A DNA stretch of 61,211 nucleotides from the NCBI GenBank assembly GCA_002402465.1, contig DHFW01000013.1, positions 1 to 61,211 on the forward strand. The letters are read 5' to 3'. The stretch is from Bacteroidales bacterium UBA4814 (GTDB lineage: Bacteria; Bacteroidota; Bacteroidia; Bacteroidales; UBA7960). Positions 32,199 through 39,654 of the stretch are shown here, piece by piece. The position numbers and the translations under genes are program-made. Position 1 is the stretch's first letter. Each line of letters starts with the position of its first letter. Under the pieces are notes generated by a model. It saw nothing but the letters and a program-made list of their open reading frames with translations. It was not told the origin of the DNA and ran no database searches.

Positions 32199-34304
32199 AT
32201 GAATACGGACAATAACCACAAAAACAATAATCCTTCCGGAAAACCCAAACCCGAGAATACCCCGGGCGGAAAAGATAAAAGGAAGCCAGGCTTTAACTTC
32301 TACTGGGTTTACGGCCTGCTGGCCCTTTTGCTTATTGGGCTCAACTTTTTCAACTGGGGTGGTGGCGCCATAGAAATCTCGCAGCAGCGCTTCGAGGTTG
32401 AAATGCTGCCCACCAGCGATATTGAAAAGCTTATCGTGGTGAACCACGAAATGGTGGAAGTCTTTATTAAGCAGGAACAGCTTGACCAGGAAAAATACAG
32501 CGACCTCGAGGGTCGCGGCACCAGCAACATGGATGCCTTGCGCCCCCATTATACCTTTAAGATTGGCTCGGTTGAAAGTTTCGAGAGGCTCGTAAGGGAT
32601 GCACAGCAAGAATTACCTGCTGAGCAGCGCGTGCCCATATTTTTTGAGCAGCGCCGAAACTGGGGCACCGACATTCTGGGCTGGATTCTGCCCATTGGCC
32701 TGCTCATCGTTTTCTGGCTGTTTATCATGCGCCGAATGGCCGGAGCCTCGGGCGGCGGACAGATATTCAACATCGGCAAGTCGAAGGCCACGCTGTTCGA
32801 CAAGGACACCCACGTGAATGTGACTTTTAAAGATGTGGCAGGCCTGGAAGAGGCCAAGATTGAGCTGATGGAGATTGTTGACTTTCTGAAAAACCCCAAG
32901 AAATATACCGACCTGGGTGGTCAGATTCCCAAAGGTGCTTTACTGGTAGGCCCTCCCGGCACGGGTAAAACCCTGCTTGCCAAAGCGGTGGCCGGCCAGG
33001 CGCAAGTACCCTTCTTTTCGCTGAGCGGGTCTGACTTTGTGGAGATGTTTGTTGGCGTGGGAGCCTCGCGTGTGCGCGATCTCTTTAAGCAAGCCAAGGA
33101 AAAGGCGCCATGCATCATTTTTATTGACGAAATCGACGCCATTGGTCGTGCCCGTGGCAAAAACCCCATGACCGGCGCCAACGATGAGCGCGAAAACACC
33201 CTGAACCAGCTGCTTACCGAAATGGATGGCTTTGGCACAAACCAAGGTGTTATTATCCTGGCGGCCACCAACCGGGCCGACATACTCGACCGCGCCCTGA
33301 TGCGCGCCGGACGCTTCGACCGGCAGATTCATGTTGAAATGCCCGACCTGGAAGAACGCAAGGCCATCTTCAAGGTGCATATGAAGCCCATTAAACTGGC
33401 TCCCGACGTGGATTCTGATTTTCTGGCTAGGCAAACCCCGGGCTTCTCGGGAGCTGATATTGCCAACGTGTGCAACGAAGCTGCACTCATCGCCGCAAGG
33501 CGCAACAAAAAAATGGTAGAACGCCAGGATTTTCTCGACGCCGTGGATCGCATTATTGGAGGGCTGGAAAAACGCAACAAGATTATATCACCTACCGAAA
33601 AGAAAGTCATTGCCTATCATGAAGCCGGGCACGCTTCGGTAAGCTGGCTGCTCGAACATGCTCACCCGCTGGTAAAGGTGACCATAGTGCCCCGTGGCAA
33701 AGCCCTGGGCGCCGCCTGGTACCTGCCCGAAGAAAGGCAGATCACCACCTTTGAGCAAATGTTCGATGAGATTACCTCTATACTGGGAGGCCGGGCCGCT
33801 GAAGACATCATTTTTGGCAGAATTTCGACGGGGGCACTGAACGATCTCGAAAAGGTAACCAAGCAGGTGTATGCCATGGTCGTTTTTTTTGGCTTGAACA
33901 AAAAAATCGGAAACGTGAGCTATTACGACAGCTCAGGGCAAAGTGAATATGCATTTAACAGGCCTTATTCTGAGCGTACCGCCCAGATAATTGACGAAGA
34001 GGTGAGTAAACTGGTGGAGCAAGCCTATAAGCGGGCCAAAAAAATTCTGAACGATAACAAGGACAAGCTAATAAAACTTGGCGATCTCCTGCTTGAAAAA
34101 GAGGTGATTTTCCGCGAAGACCTGGAGCAAGTCTTTGGCAAACGGCCTTTTGAGCCGGAAGCCGAAACAGTGGCTGAAAAGAATATTGAAACAACTGCTG
34201 AAGCACCCGCCACAGAGAATTTGTCCGACGCACAAATATCTCCAAAACCCTCCGATGAGGGCGACATGGCTGACGATCCTCCGCAAAACAATCCCTCACC
34301 CTGA
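32199..34304 (+). CDS. ftsH: ATP-dependent zinc metalloprotease FtsH
   Basis: 701 residues. Two membrane helices (about residues 33-50 and 155-175) bracket a periplasmic domain. The AAA+ domain has Walker A GPPGTGKT (251-258), Walker B with D310-E311 (FIDEIDA) and the arginine-finger region. The zinc site is H474-E-A-G-H478 with D549 as third ligand. FtsH degrades misfolded membrane proteins and some soluble ones. The acidic C-terminal tail (about 640-701) is low-complexity. The gene ends five bases before the LUD gene, pointing to a common transcript. Confidence 0.95.
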   Translation: MNTDNNHKNNNPSGKPKPENTPGGKDKRKPGFNFYWVYGLLALLLIGLNFFNWGGGAIEISQQRFEVEMLPTSDIEKLIVVNHEMVEVFIKQEQLDQEKYSDLEGRGTSNMDALRPHYTFKIGSVESFERLVRDAQQELPAEQRVPIFFEQRRNWGTDILGWILPIGLLIVFWLFIMRRMAGASGGGQIFNIGKSKATLFDKDTHVNVTFKDVAGLEEAKIELMEIVDFLKNPKKYTDLGGQIPKGALLVGPPGTGKTLLAKAVAGQAQVPFFSLSGSDFVEMFVGVGASRVRDLFKQAKEKAPCIIFIDEIDAIGRARGKNPMTGANDERENTLNQLLTEMDGFGTNQGVIILAATNRADILDRALMRAGRFDRQIHVEMPDLEERKAIFKVHMKPIKLAPDVDSDFLARQTPGFSGADIANVCNEAALIAARRNKKMVERQDFLDAVDRIIGGLEKRNKIISPTEKKVIAYHEAGHASVSWLLEHAHPLVKVTIVPRGKALGAAWYLPEERQITTFEQMFDEITSILGGRAAEDIIFGRISTGALNDLEKVTKQVYAMVVFFGLNKKIGNVSYYDSSGQSEYAFNRPYSERTAQIIDEEVSKLVEQAYKRAKKILNDNKDKLIKLGDLLLEKEVIFREDLEQVFGKRPFEPEAETVAEKNIETTAEAPATENLSDAQISPKPSDEGDMADDPPQNNPSP

Positions 34305-34309
34305 GCATA

Positions 34310-34954
34310 ATGAAGGAAAGCACATCGAAGGAGAAGGTATTGAAAAAAGTAAGGGATGCACTAGTAAACAAAATACTGCCTCCCTACGAAAGCGTTGACC
34401 TGGAGAGTCCGGTCCACGCTGCACCCGATTCTGAATTTCTGGATGTGTCTTTTGCCGAAGCTTTTTCGAAAGTCAATGGTCAGTTTGTGTATTGTGCCGA
34501 TTACAAGGAGCTTAGCTTGAACCTCAAAGCCCTGCTGAAAAAGAAAAATATTGAGAAATTGTTTTGTGGCGAGGCCTTCTTCAGCGGTTTGCTCGACGAA
34601 AAAGGCCTTGGCTGCATAAAGGACTGCAAGGAGCTTGACGAATGCCAGGCAGCGCTCACAGGCTGCGAGGTGCTGATAAGCCGCCTGGGAGCCATTGTGA
34701 TGAGCAGCAAGCAGGGTGGAGGACGCCGCGGTTTCATTTATCCGCCAGTACACATCGTGGTGGCAAACAGCAGGCAACTGGTATGGGATATTAAGGATGC
34801 GTTTCAGCTTCTCAATAAAAAATACGATGGGGTGCTCCCATCGATGATTACTGTTGTGACCGGACCCAGCCGTACGGCTGATATTGAAAAAACGCTGGTA
34901 CACGGTGCCCACGGGCCAAAGGAAGTGTACCTTTTTCTGATAGAAAACTGTTAG
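34310..34954 (+). CDS. LUD-domain protein (LutC/YkgG family)
   Basis: 214 residues. The LUD motif TGPSRTADIEKTLVHGAHGP (about residues 184-203) is complete, with VLISRLGAIVMSS upstream of it. LutC belongs to the LutABC lactate oxidase complex, but lutA and lutB are absent here and the gene sits between ftsH and lipid genes, an arrangement common in Bacteroidota. The real role of this orphan form is unknown. Confidence 0.85.
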   Translation: MKESTSKEKVLKKVRDALVNKILPPYESVDLESPVHAAPDSEFLDVSFAEAFSKVNGQFVYCADYKELSLNLKALLKKKNIEKLFCGEAFFSGLLDEKGLGCIKDCKELDECQAALTGCEVLISRLGAIVMSSKQGGGRRGFIYPPVHIVVANSRQLVWDIKDAFQLLNKKYDGVLPSMITVVTGPSRTADIEKTLVHGAHGPKEVYLFLIENC

Positions 34955-34971
34955 GACTGACTGGCATTTTT

Positions 34972-35175
34972 ATGGAAGATAACTGGCAGATGGTTTACAG
35001 TTCTGAATTTCTGCACAAAGTGGAAATTGTTAAAGCGTTGCTGGAAGAGTATGAAATACACGGTGTAGTGGTAAACAAAAAAGATTCTGCCTATCTTTTT
35101 GGTGAAGTAGAGCTCTATGTGCATTCCGACAATGTGCTCAGGGCCAGATTAATTATTAACAGGGAGGAGTTGTGA
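34972..35175 (+). CDS. DUF2007 family protein
   Basis: 67 residues. MVYSSEFLHKVEIVKALLEEYEIHGVVVNKKDS followed by ELYVHSDNVLRARLII is the DUF2007 pattern: a small alpha/beta domain found as a possible signalling partner. Its TGA overlaps the GTG start of cdsA by four bases. The purine-rich AGGGAGGAG just before that overlap codes for its last residues and can act as the ribosome site of cdsA. Confidence 0.8.
   Translation: MEDNWQMVYSSEFLHKVEIVKALLEEYEIHGVVVNKKDSAYLFGEVELYVHSDNVLRARLIINREEL
35161..35169 (+). promoter_or_regulatory. Shine-Dalgarno-like site of cdsA
   Basis: AGGGAGGAG lies three bases before the GTG at 35172. Strong SD sequences are rare in Bacteroidota, and this one supports the unusual GTG start. 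Confidence 0.5.
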
Positions 35176-35990
35176 ACAACCTTGTAAAACGCACGCTTAC
35201 CGGAATCGTATTTGTGGTGTTGGTCATTTTGTCCATTATTCTGCACCACCTCTTTTTTGTCATCCTCTTTCTGATCATTACCGTAATGGGCCTTTGGGAG
35301 TTTTTTAAACTGGTGGAAACCGCCGGTATTTTTCCCAACAAGTTTGCCGGTATTCTTTCAGGTGTCTTCCTTTTTCTTTCCAATGCCTTTATTGCCCATG
35401 GTTATACCGGAAGGGGCATTCTAATGTTCAATTTTGTGTTTTTGTTTCTGATCTTTCTTTTTGAACTTTATCGCAAGCTGCCCAATCCCTTCACCAATAT
35501 AGCGTTTACATTTTTTGGATTGCTTTACATTGCCCTGCCTTTTTCGTTGCTCATGTATTTTCCCAACCCTAACCTTTTGCCAGGCACCTACCATTCGAGC
35601 CTGTTGCTGGGGTTCTTTTTCCTGGTGTGGATGAACGAAACCGGTGCCTATCTTGTGGGCTCGGCCATTGGAAAACACCGTCTTTTCGAGCGTATCTCTC
35701 CCCGGAAAACATGGGAAGGAACCATTGGCGGCGGGGTGTTGGCCATATTTACGGGTTATATTATTTCAAGGTACTTTACCCAGCTTGACCCCATCGACTG
35801 GCTGGCCATTTCACTGATCGTGGTTGTATTCAGTTCTTACGGCGATTTATTTGAGTCCATGTTCAAACGCAGCATCAATGCCAAGGACAGTGGCCGGTTG
35901 CTGCCCGGGCATGGTGGAATCCTCGATCGCTTCGATGGGGTGATTATGGCCGCACCCTTTGTTTTTGTTTATCTAATTATTGTATTCTGA
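35172..35990 (+). CDS. cdsA: Phosphatidate cytidylyltransferase
   Basis: 272 residues from a GTG start, with about eight membrane helices. The family signature lies near the C-terminus: FKRSINAKDSGRLLPGHGG followed by LDRFDG (about residues 232-257). CdsA makes CDP-diacylglycerol from phosphatidate and CTP at the inner membrane, the branch point for phospholipid synthesis. psd follows 10 bases after its stop. Confidence 0.93.
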   Translation: MNNLVKRTLTGIVFVVLVILSIILHHLFFVILFLIITVMGLWEFFKLVETAGIFPNKFAGILSGVFLFLSNAFIAHGYTGRGILMFNFVFLFLIFLFELYRKLPNPFTNIAFTFFGLLYIALPFSLLMYFPNPNLLPGTYHSSLLLGFFFLVWMNETGAYLVGSAIGKHRLFERISPRKTWEGTIGGGVLAIFTGYIISRYFTQLDPIDWLAISLIVVVFSSYGDLFESMFKRSINAKDSGRLLPGHGGILDRFDGVIMAAPFVFVYLIIVF

Positions 35991-36000
35991 TTTCAATCTT

Positions 36001-36672
36001 ATGAAAATACACAGGGAAGGTTATCCCACCATTACTCTTGTGATTGCACTGCTTATCATTGCCGTTTTTGTAATGCAAACCTTTTTCCCCGAAGTGGGCC
36101 GCCGGGCATGGTTTATTTATGCACCCCTGATTGTTTTGTCGATCTTGGTATTGCAATTTTTTCGGTCGCCCAACCGGATTATTACGCCTGACGCCTCGCT
36201 GGTGCTAAGCCCAGCCGATGGCCGCGTGGTCGTGGTTGAAGAGGCTTTTGAAAAAGAATTCTTCAAAAAGCCCATGCTGCAGGTGTCCATCTTCATGTCT
36301 CCTCTAAACGTGCATCAGAACCGCTATCCGGTAACTGGAAAAGTCCTGTATAAGAGGCATCACCATGGCAAATTCTTGCTGGCCTGGAGCCCTAAGTCGA
36401 GCACCCTCAACGAGCGCACTTCCATAGTTTTTGAAACCGAAAATGATCAGCAGATTTTAATGCACCAGGTGGCAGGTTTTGTGGCCCGCCGCATTGTTTG
36501 CTACACCAGGGAAGGCACCACGGTAAAACAGGGCGATGAGCTGGGCTTCATCAAATTCGGCTCTCGAGCCGACCTTTATCTGCCTCTTGGCACCCAAGTA
36601 AATGTAAAAATAGGAGATAAAGTAAAGGGAGGACTCACTTCCATTGCCACCTTCGCTACAAGTAAGGATTAA
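36001..36672 (+). CDS. psd: Phosphatidylserine decarboxylase, short form
   Basis: 223 residues from the ATG at 36001, which follows the cdsA stop; a reading from 35980 would overlap cdsA. Two N-terminal membrane helices (about 13-55) precede the catalytic part: LSPADGRVVVVEE, FMSPLNVHQNRYPV and KFGSRADLYLP. Self-cleavage between G187 and S188 would create the pyruvoyl group. It turns phosphatidylserine into phosphatidylethanolamine. The short form resembles the archaeal-type enzyme used by Bacteroidota. Phosphatidylserine synthase is not in the window. Confidence 0.93.
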   Translation: MKIHREGYPTITLVIALLIIAVFVMQTFFPEVGRRAWFIYAPLIVLSILVLQFFRSPNRIITPDASLVLSPADGRVVVVEEAFEKEFFKKPMLQVSIFMSPLNVHQNRYPVTGKVLYKRHHHGKFLLAWSPKSSTLNERTSIVFETENDQQILMHQVAGFVARRIVCYTREGTTVKQGDELGFIKFGSRADLYLPLGTQVNVKIGDKVKGGLTSIATFATSKD

Positions 36673-36719
36673 AACCTTAGCCAAGCTTCCTCATTCTCAA
36701 AAAAATCAACAGGGGTTTT

Positions 36720-37412
36720 CTAAATAATCTGTTTTAGTTCGAGCAGGTTGCTGATCTGATAAGTAGGTGCGTATGGCGATGTTTCGCCCGATTGTGCCAG
36801 CCACACCTGATCCATGCCTGCCTGCTGAGCCCCGAGAATATCCGACTGCGGATCATCGCCCACCAGCAACGACTCTTCAGGCCGGGCACCGGTTTTTATA
36901 AAAGCAAAATCAAATATACGTGAATCGGGCTTTTGCGCCCCGGCGTCCTCGCTTACAATGATGTGTTGAAAAAACTTCTCCAGGCCACAACGGCTGATCT
37001 TCAGAAACTGAATCTCGTCGAAACCATTGGTGATAATGTGCAGCGGGTATTTTGGAAAAAGATATTCGAGTAGCTCGATAGCACCCGGCAGCAGGTGTAC
37101 CTGCATGGGGCTAAGCCTGATATATTCAGAGGCAAATTTCTGTGCCAGCCCATGGTTGATACCGAAAGCCTTTAAGGTATCAGAAAAACGTGCCACATTC
37201 AGGTATTCCTTGGTGATTTCTTGCTTTTTGTAACGCTCCCAAAGAGGTAGGTTAATGCTTTTATAAGTTTTGTGAAAGGCGTCGAAGTCGCTTACGCCCA
37301 GCTCTTCCAGCTTAAAATCCTGGTATAACTGGTAAATGGTTTCGCGGTTGTTGCGGTCGAAATCGTAAAGCGTGCGGTCAAGATCGAAAAAGATATGCCG
37401 GTATTTTTGCAT
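36720..37412 (-). CDS. HAD-family nucleotidase, YjjG type
   Basis: 230 residues from the ATG at 37412; the longer in-frame reading adds 14 residues with no family match. HAD motifs: D10-L-D12-RTL (nucleophile and acid), HIITNGF (motif II Thr), KPDSRIF (motif III Lys) and GDDPQSD (motif IV). The helical cap inserted after motif I fits YjjG-like enzymes, which remove phosphate from damaged pyrimidine nucleotides. Substrate remains inference. Confidence 0.82.
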   Translation of the reverse strand: MQKYRHIFFDLDRTLYDFDRNNRETIYQLYQDFKLEELGVSDFDAFHKTYKSINLPLWERYKKQEITKEYLNVARFSDTLKAFGINHGLAQKFASEYIRLSPMQVHLLPGAIELLEYLFPKYPLHIITNGFDEIQFLKISRCGLEKFFQHIIVSEDAGAQKPDSRIFDFAFIKTGARPEESLLVGDDPQSDILGAQQAGMDQVWLAQSGETSPYAPTYQISNLLELKQII

Positions 37413-37490
37413 AAAACTACGTTTGGAGATATTCAAAAAGTTCTGCTTCCGCAAATTTACCCAAAAGCAGGGAGAAAACCTGAATTTGGG

Positions 37491-39407
37491 TCATTCAATC
37501 CACTTGAGTCTTCCTTCTTCTTCCAGGGTCTCAACTTTTCCGTTGTCAATGAGCCACTGCAGCACCTTCAGCACTTTGCCCTCATTGAGCGCAGCCGGAA
37601 TTTCAGAAAGGATTTCCTTGACAGTCATTGATTTCGTTTGCAACCAAGGTTTTATTTCCTTGAGCACCAGGTCGAATTCGTAGGCCGAGACCTCGGCTTT
37701 GTTGCGTTCCAGGCATACATCGCAATGCCCGCAGCGGTGACTAACCACCTCTCCGAAATAAGCTAGCAGCATGGTGCTGCGGCATTTGTTGGACGAAAGC
37801 ACGTATTGCTTCATCGCTTCCATACGCTCGCGCGAAAACTCCCGTCGCTCGTGATACACCTCGGGGGTGATGCGAAGCTGATGCTCCTGCATGCGCTCCT
37901 CCAAGAAAGTAATGGTGGCCTGTTCGTTTTGCTCTTCGTATTGAAGGATGCTTACCTGCCTGAGCCACCGCAGCCTTTTAATGGCCTCTTCTTTAGTAAT
38001 GCCCGCTCTTTTGGCAATGTCGCTTTCGCTGATCTTAACAAACTCCGAAAATAAGCCCGTGTAGGAGCGCAACAAAACCTTAAGGAAAGCATCGTAAGAC
38101 GGGGTAGCCACCTGGAAGCGATAAAGCTCTTCCTTGTTTATGGAAATAAAAACCCTGGAGGGATTGGCCAGCGCATCCGACATGGCAATATAGCCCTCTC
38201 TTTCGAGGAATTTCAATGCATTGAAAACCAGCACCGGGTCGTAGGTGTAATTTTCGGAAAACTCGCTGAGGCTGAATGCAAAGGTTTGATCGCGCCCTGC
38301 GCCAATGGCCAGCTGAAAGTAATTGCCCAGGCTGTTATATACTTTTTTAATAAAATCTATGGGCGGGAAAGACCGTTCGTGGTTTCGCTCCAGCTCAATT
38401 ACATCGGCCTTGTTGCAAAGCAGCACGGCGAACGATTTTTTTCCATCGCGCCCGGCCCTCCCTGCTTCCTGGAAATAAGCCTCGGGGCTGTCAGGCAAAT
38501 CCATGTGCACCACAAAACGCACATTGGGCTTGTCGATGCCCATGCCAAAGGCATTGGTCGAAACCATTACCCTGGCTTTTTCCTGCATCCATGCATTTTG
38601 CTTCACGTCGCGTTCCAGGGTAGTAAGCCCGGCATGGTAAAAATCGGCCGAAACATTATTCTTTTTCAGAAAAAGGGCAAGCTCCCTGGTCTTTTTGCGG
38701 TTGCGCACATACACTATGCCCGGCCCGCCCACTTTTTGGCATATCTTAAGCAAGCGGTTCAGCTTGTCCTCTTCATGCAGCACTACATAAGCCAGGTTTT
38801 TTCTTTCAAAACTCTTCTGAAACACCCGCGGGCTGCCGAAAGCCAGCTTCTGCTGAATGTCGAGTACCACCTGTGGGGTGGCCGTGGCCGTCAGAGCCAG
38901 CACCGGCGTGTGGGGCATAAGCTCCCTCACCTCTGCAATTTTCAGATAGGGAGGCCTGAAATCATAACCCCATTGCGAAATGCAGTGGGCCTCATCCACA
39001 GCCAGCAAGTTGACCTTCATTTTAGGTATTCGTGCCCGCAGCAGGTCAGTGGTAAGCCTCTCCGGCGAGAGGTAAAGAAACTTTACGTCGCCATACACAC
39101 AGTTGTCAATGGCAATATCCATTTCCATCTTGCTCAGGCCGTAATATACCCCCACGGCCTTAATGCCCCGGTCTTTCAGGTTCTGTACCTGGTCCTTCAT
39201 GAGGGCCACCAGCGGAGTTACCACAATGCATAAGCCTTCGCGGGCAAGGCCTGGCACCTGGTAGCAAAGCGACTTTCCACCACCGGTAGGCAGCAGGGCG
39301 AGGGTGTCGTGGCCTTCGAGCACCGAGCGGATAATGTCTTCCTGCAAGGGCCTGAATGCACTAAAACCCCAATACTTAAGCAATATGGAATGAAGGTCGT
39401 AGCTCAT
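37491..39407 (-). CDS. recQ: ATP-dependent DNA helicase RecQ
   Basis: 638 residues. Walker A TGGGKS (41-46), DEAH (138-141) followed by CISQWGYDFRPPYL, the RecQ aromatic-rich loop, and QEAGRAGRDG (motif VI). The zinc site is formed by four cysteines (NKCR, then HRCGHCDVC near residues 560-580). A winged-helix RQC part ends the protein; no HRDC domain is present. It unwinds 3'-to-5' in recombination and fork repair. It lies alone between the nucleotidase and the iron uptake genes. Confidence 0.9.
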   Translation of the reverse strand: MSYDLHSILLKYWGFSAFRPLQEDIIRSVLEGHDTLALLPTGGGKSLCYQVPGLAREGLCIVVTPLVALMKDQVQNLKDRGIKAVGVYYGLSKMEMDIAIDNCVYGDVKFLYLSPERLTTDLLRARIPKMKVNLLAVDEAHCISQWGYDFRPPYLKIAEVRELMPHTPVLALTATATPQVVLDIQQKLAFGSPRVFQKSFERKNLAYVVLHEEDKLNRLLKICQKVGGPGIVYVRNRKKTRELALFLKKNNVSADFYHAGLTTLERDVKQNAWMQEKARVMVSTNAFGMGIDKPNVRFVVHMDLPDSPEAYFQEAGRAGRDGKKSFAVLLCNKADVIELERNHERSFPPIDFIKKVYNSLGNYFQLAIGAGRDQTFAFSLSEFSENYTYDPVLVFNALKFLEREGYIAMSDALANPSRVFISINKEELYRFQVATPSYDAFLKVLLRSYTGLFSEFVKISESDIAKRAGITKEEAIKRLRWLRQVSILQYEEQNEQATITFLEERMQEHQLRITPEVYHERREFSRERMEAMKQYVLSSNKCRSTMLLAYFGEVVSHRCGHCDVCLERNKAEVSAYEFDLVLKEIKPWLQTKSMTVKEILSEIPAALNEGKVLKVLQWLIDNGKVETLEEEGRLKWIE

Positions 39408-39459
39408 CGGGTTTTTTGGCTACCCGAAAATAAGAAAAAAAGCCAATGAAAACGGGCTT

Positions 39460-39642
39460 TCATTTCAATTTGTAGTGGATTTTATCCTTGGTCATGAACT
39501 GGCAACCGGCGCAATCGCTAACGCAACCTCCGCAGGGATCGGACGGACCTTTTTTCGGACGCCGGATAATGCGCACCAGCTTATAAATGGCAAAGCCAAA
39601 TGCAAGGGCCAGTATAACTATGGTAATGATCCATTGTATCAT
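39460..39642 (-). CDS. FeoB-associated Cys-rich membrane peptide
   Basis: 60 residues: one membrane helix (about 2-21, IQWIITIVILALAFGFAIYK) and a short tail with CGGCVSDCAGC (about 37-47), four cysteines that could bind iron or form a redox site. This is the small partner often found right after feoB in Bacteroidota and Firmicutes. It starts 12 bases after the feoB stop and ends the operon. Confidence 0.85.
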   Translation of the reverse strand: MIQWIITIVILALAFGFAIYKLVRIIRRPKKGPSDPCGGCVSDCAGCQFMTKDKIHYKLK

Positions 39643-39654
39643 GTTTGTTAAATT

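Noticed and set aside
36673..36719. Possible terminator between psd and the nucleotidase gene
   Set aside because: No stem of useful length could be found in the 47 bases between the converging genes.
38286..39233. Plus-strand frame of 315 codons inside recQ
   Set aside because: Antisense shadow of the helicase core; no recognisable motif.
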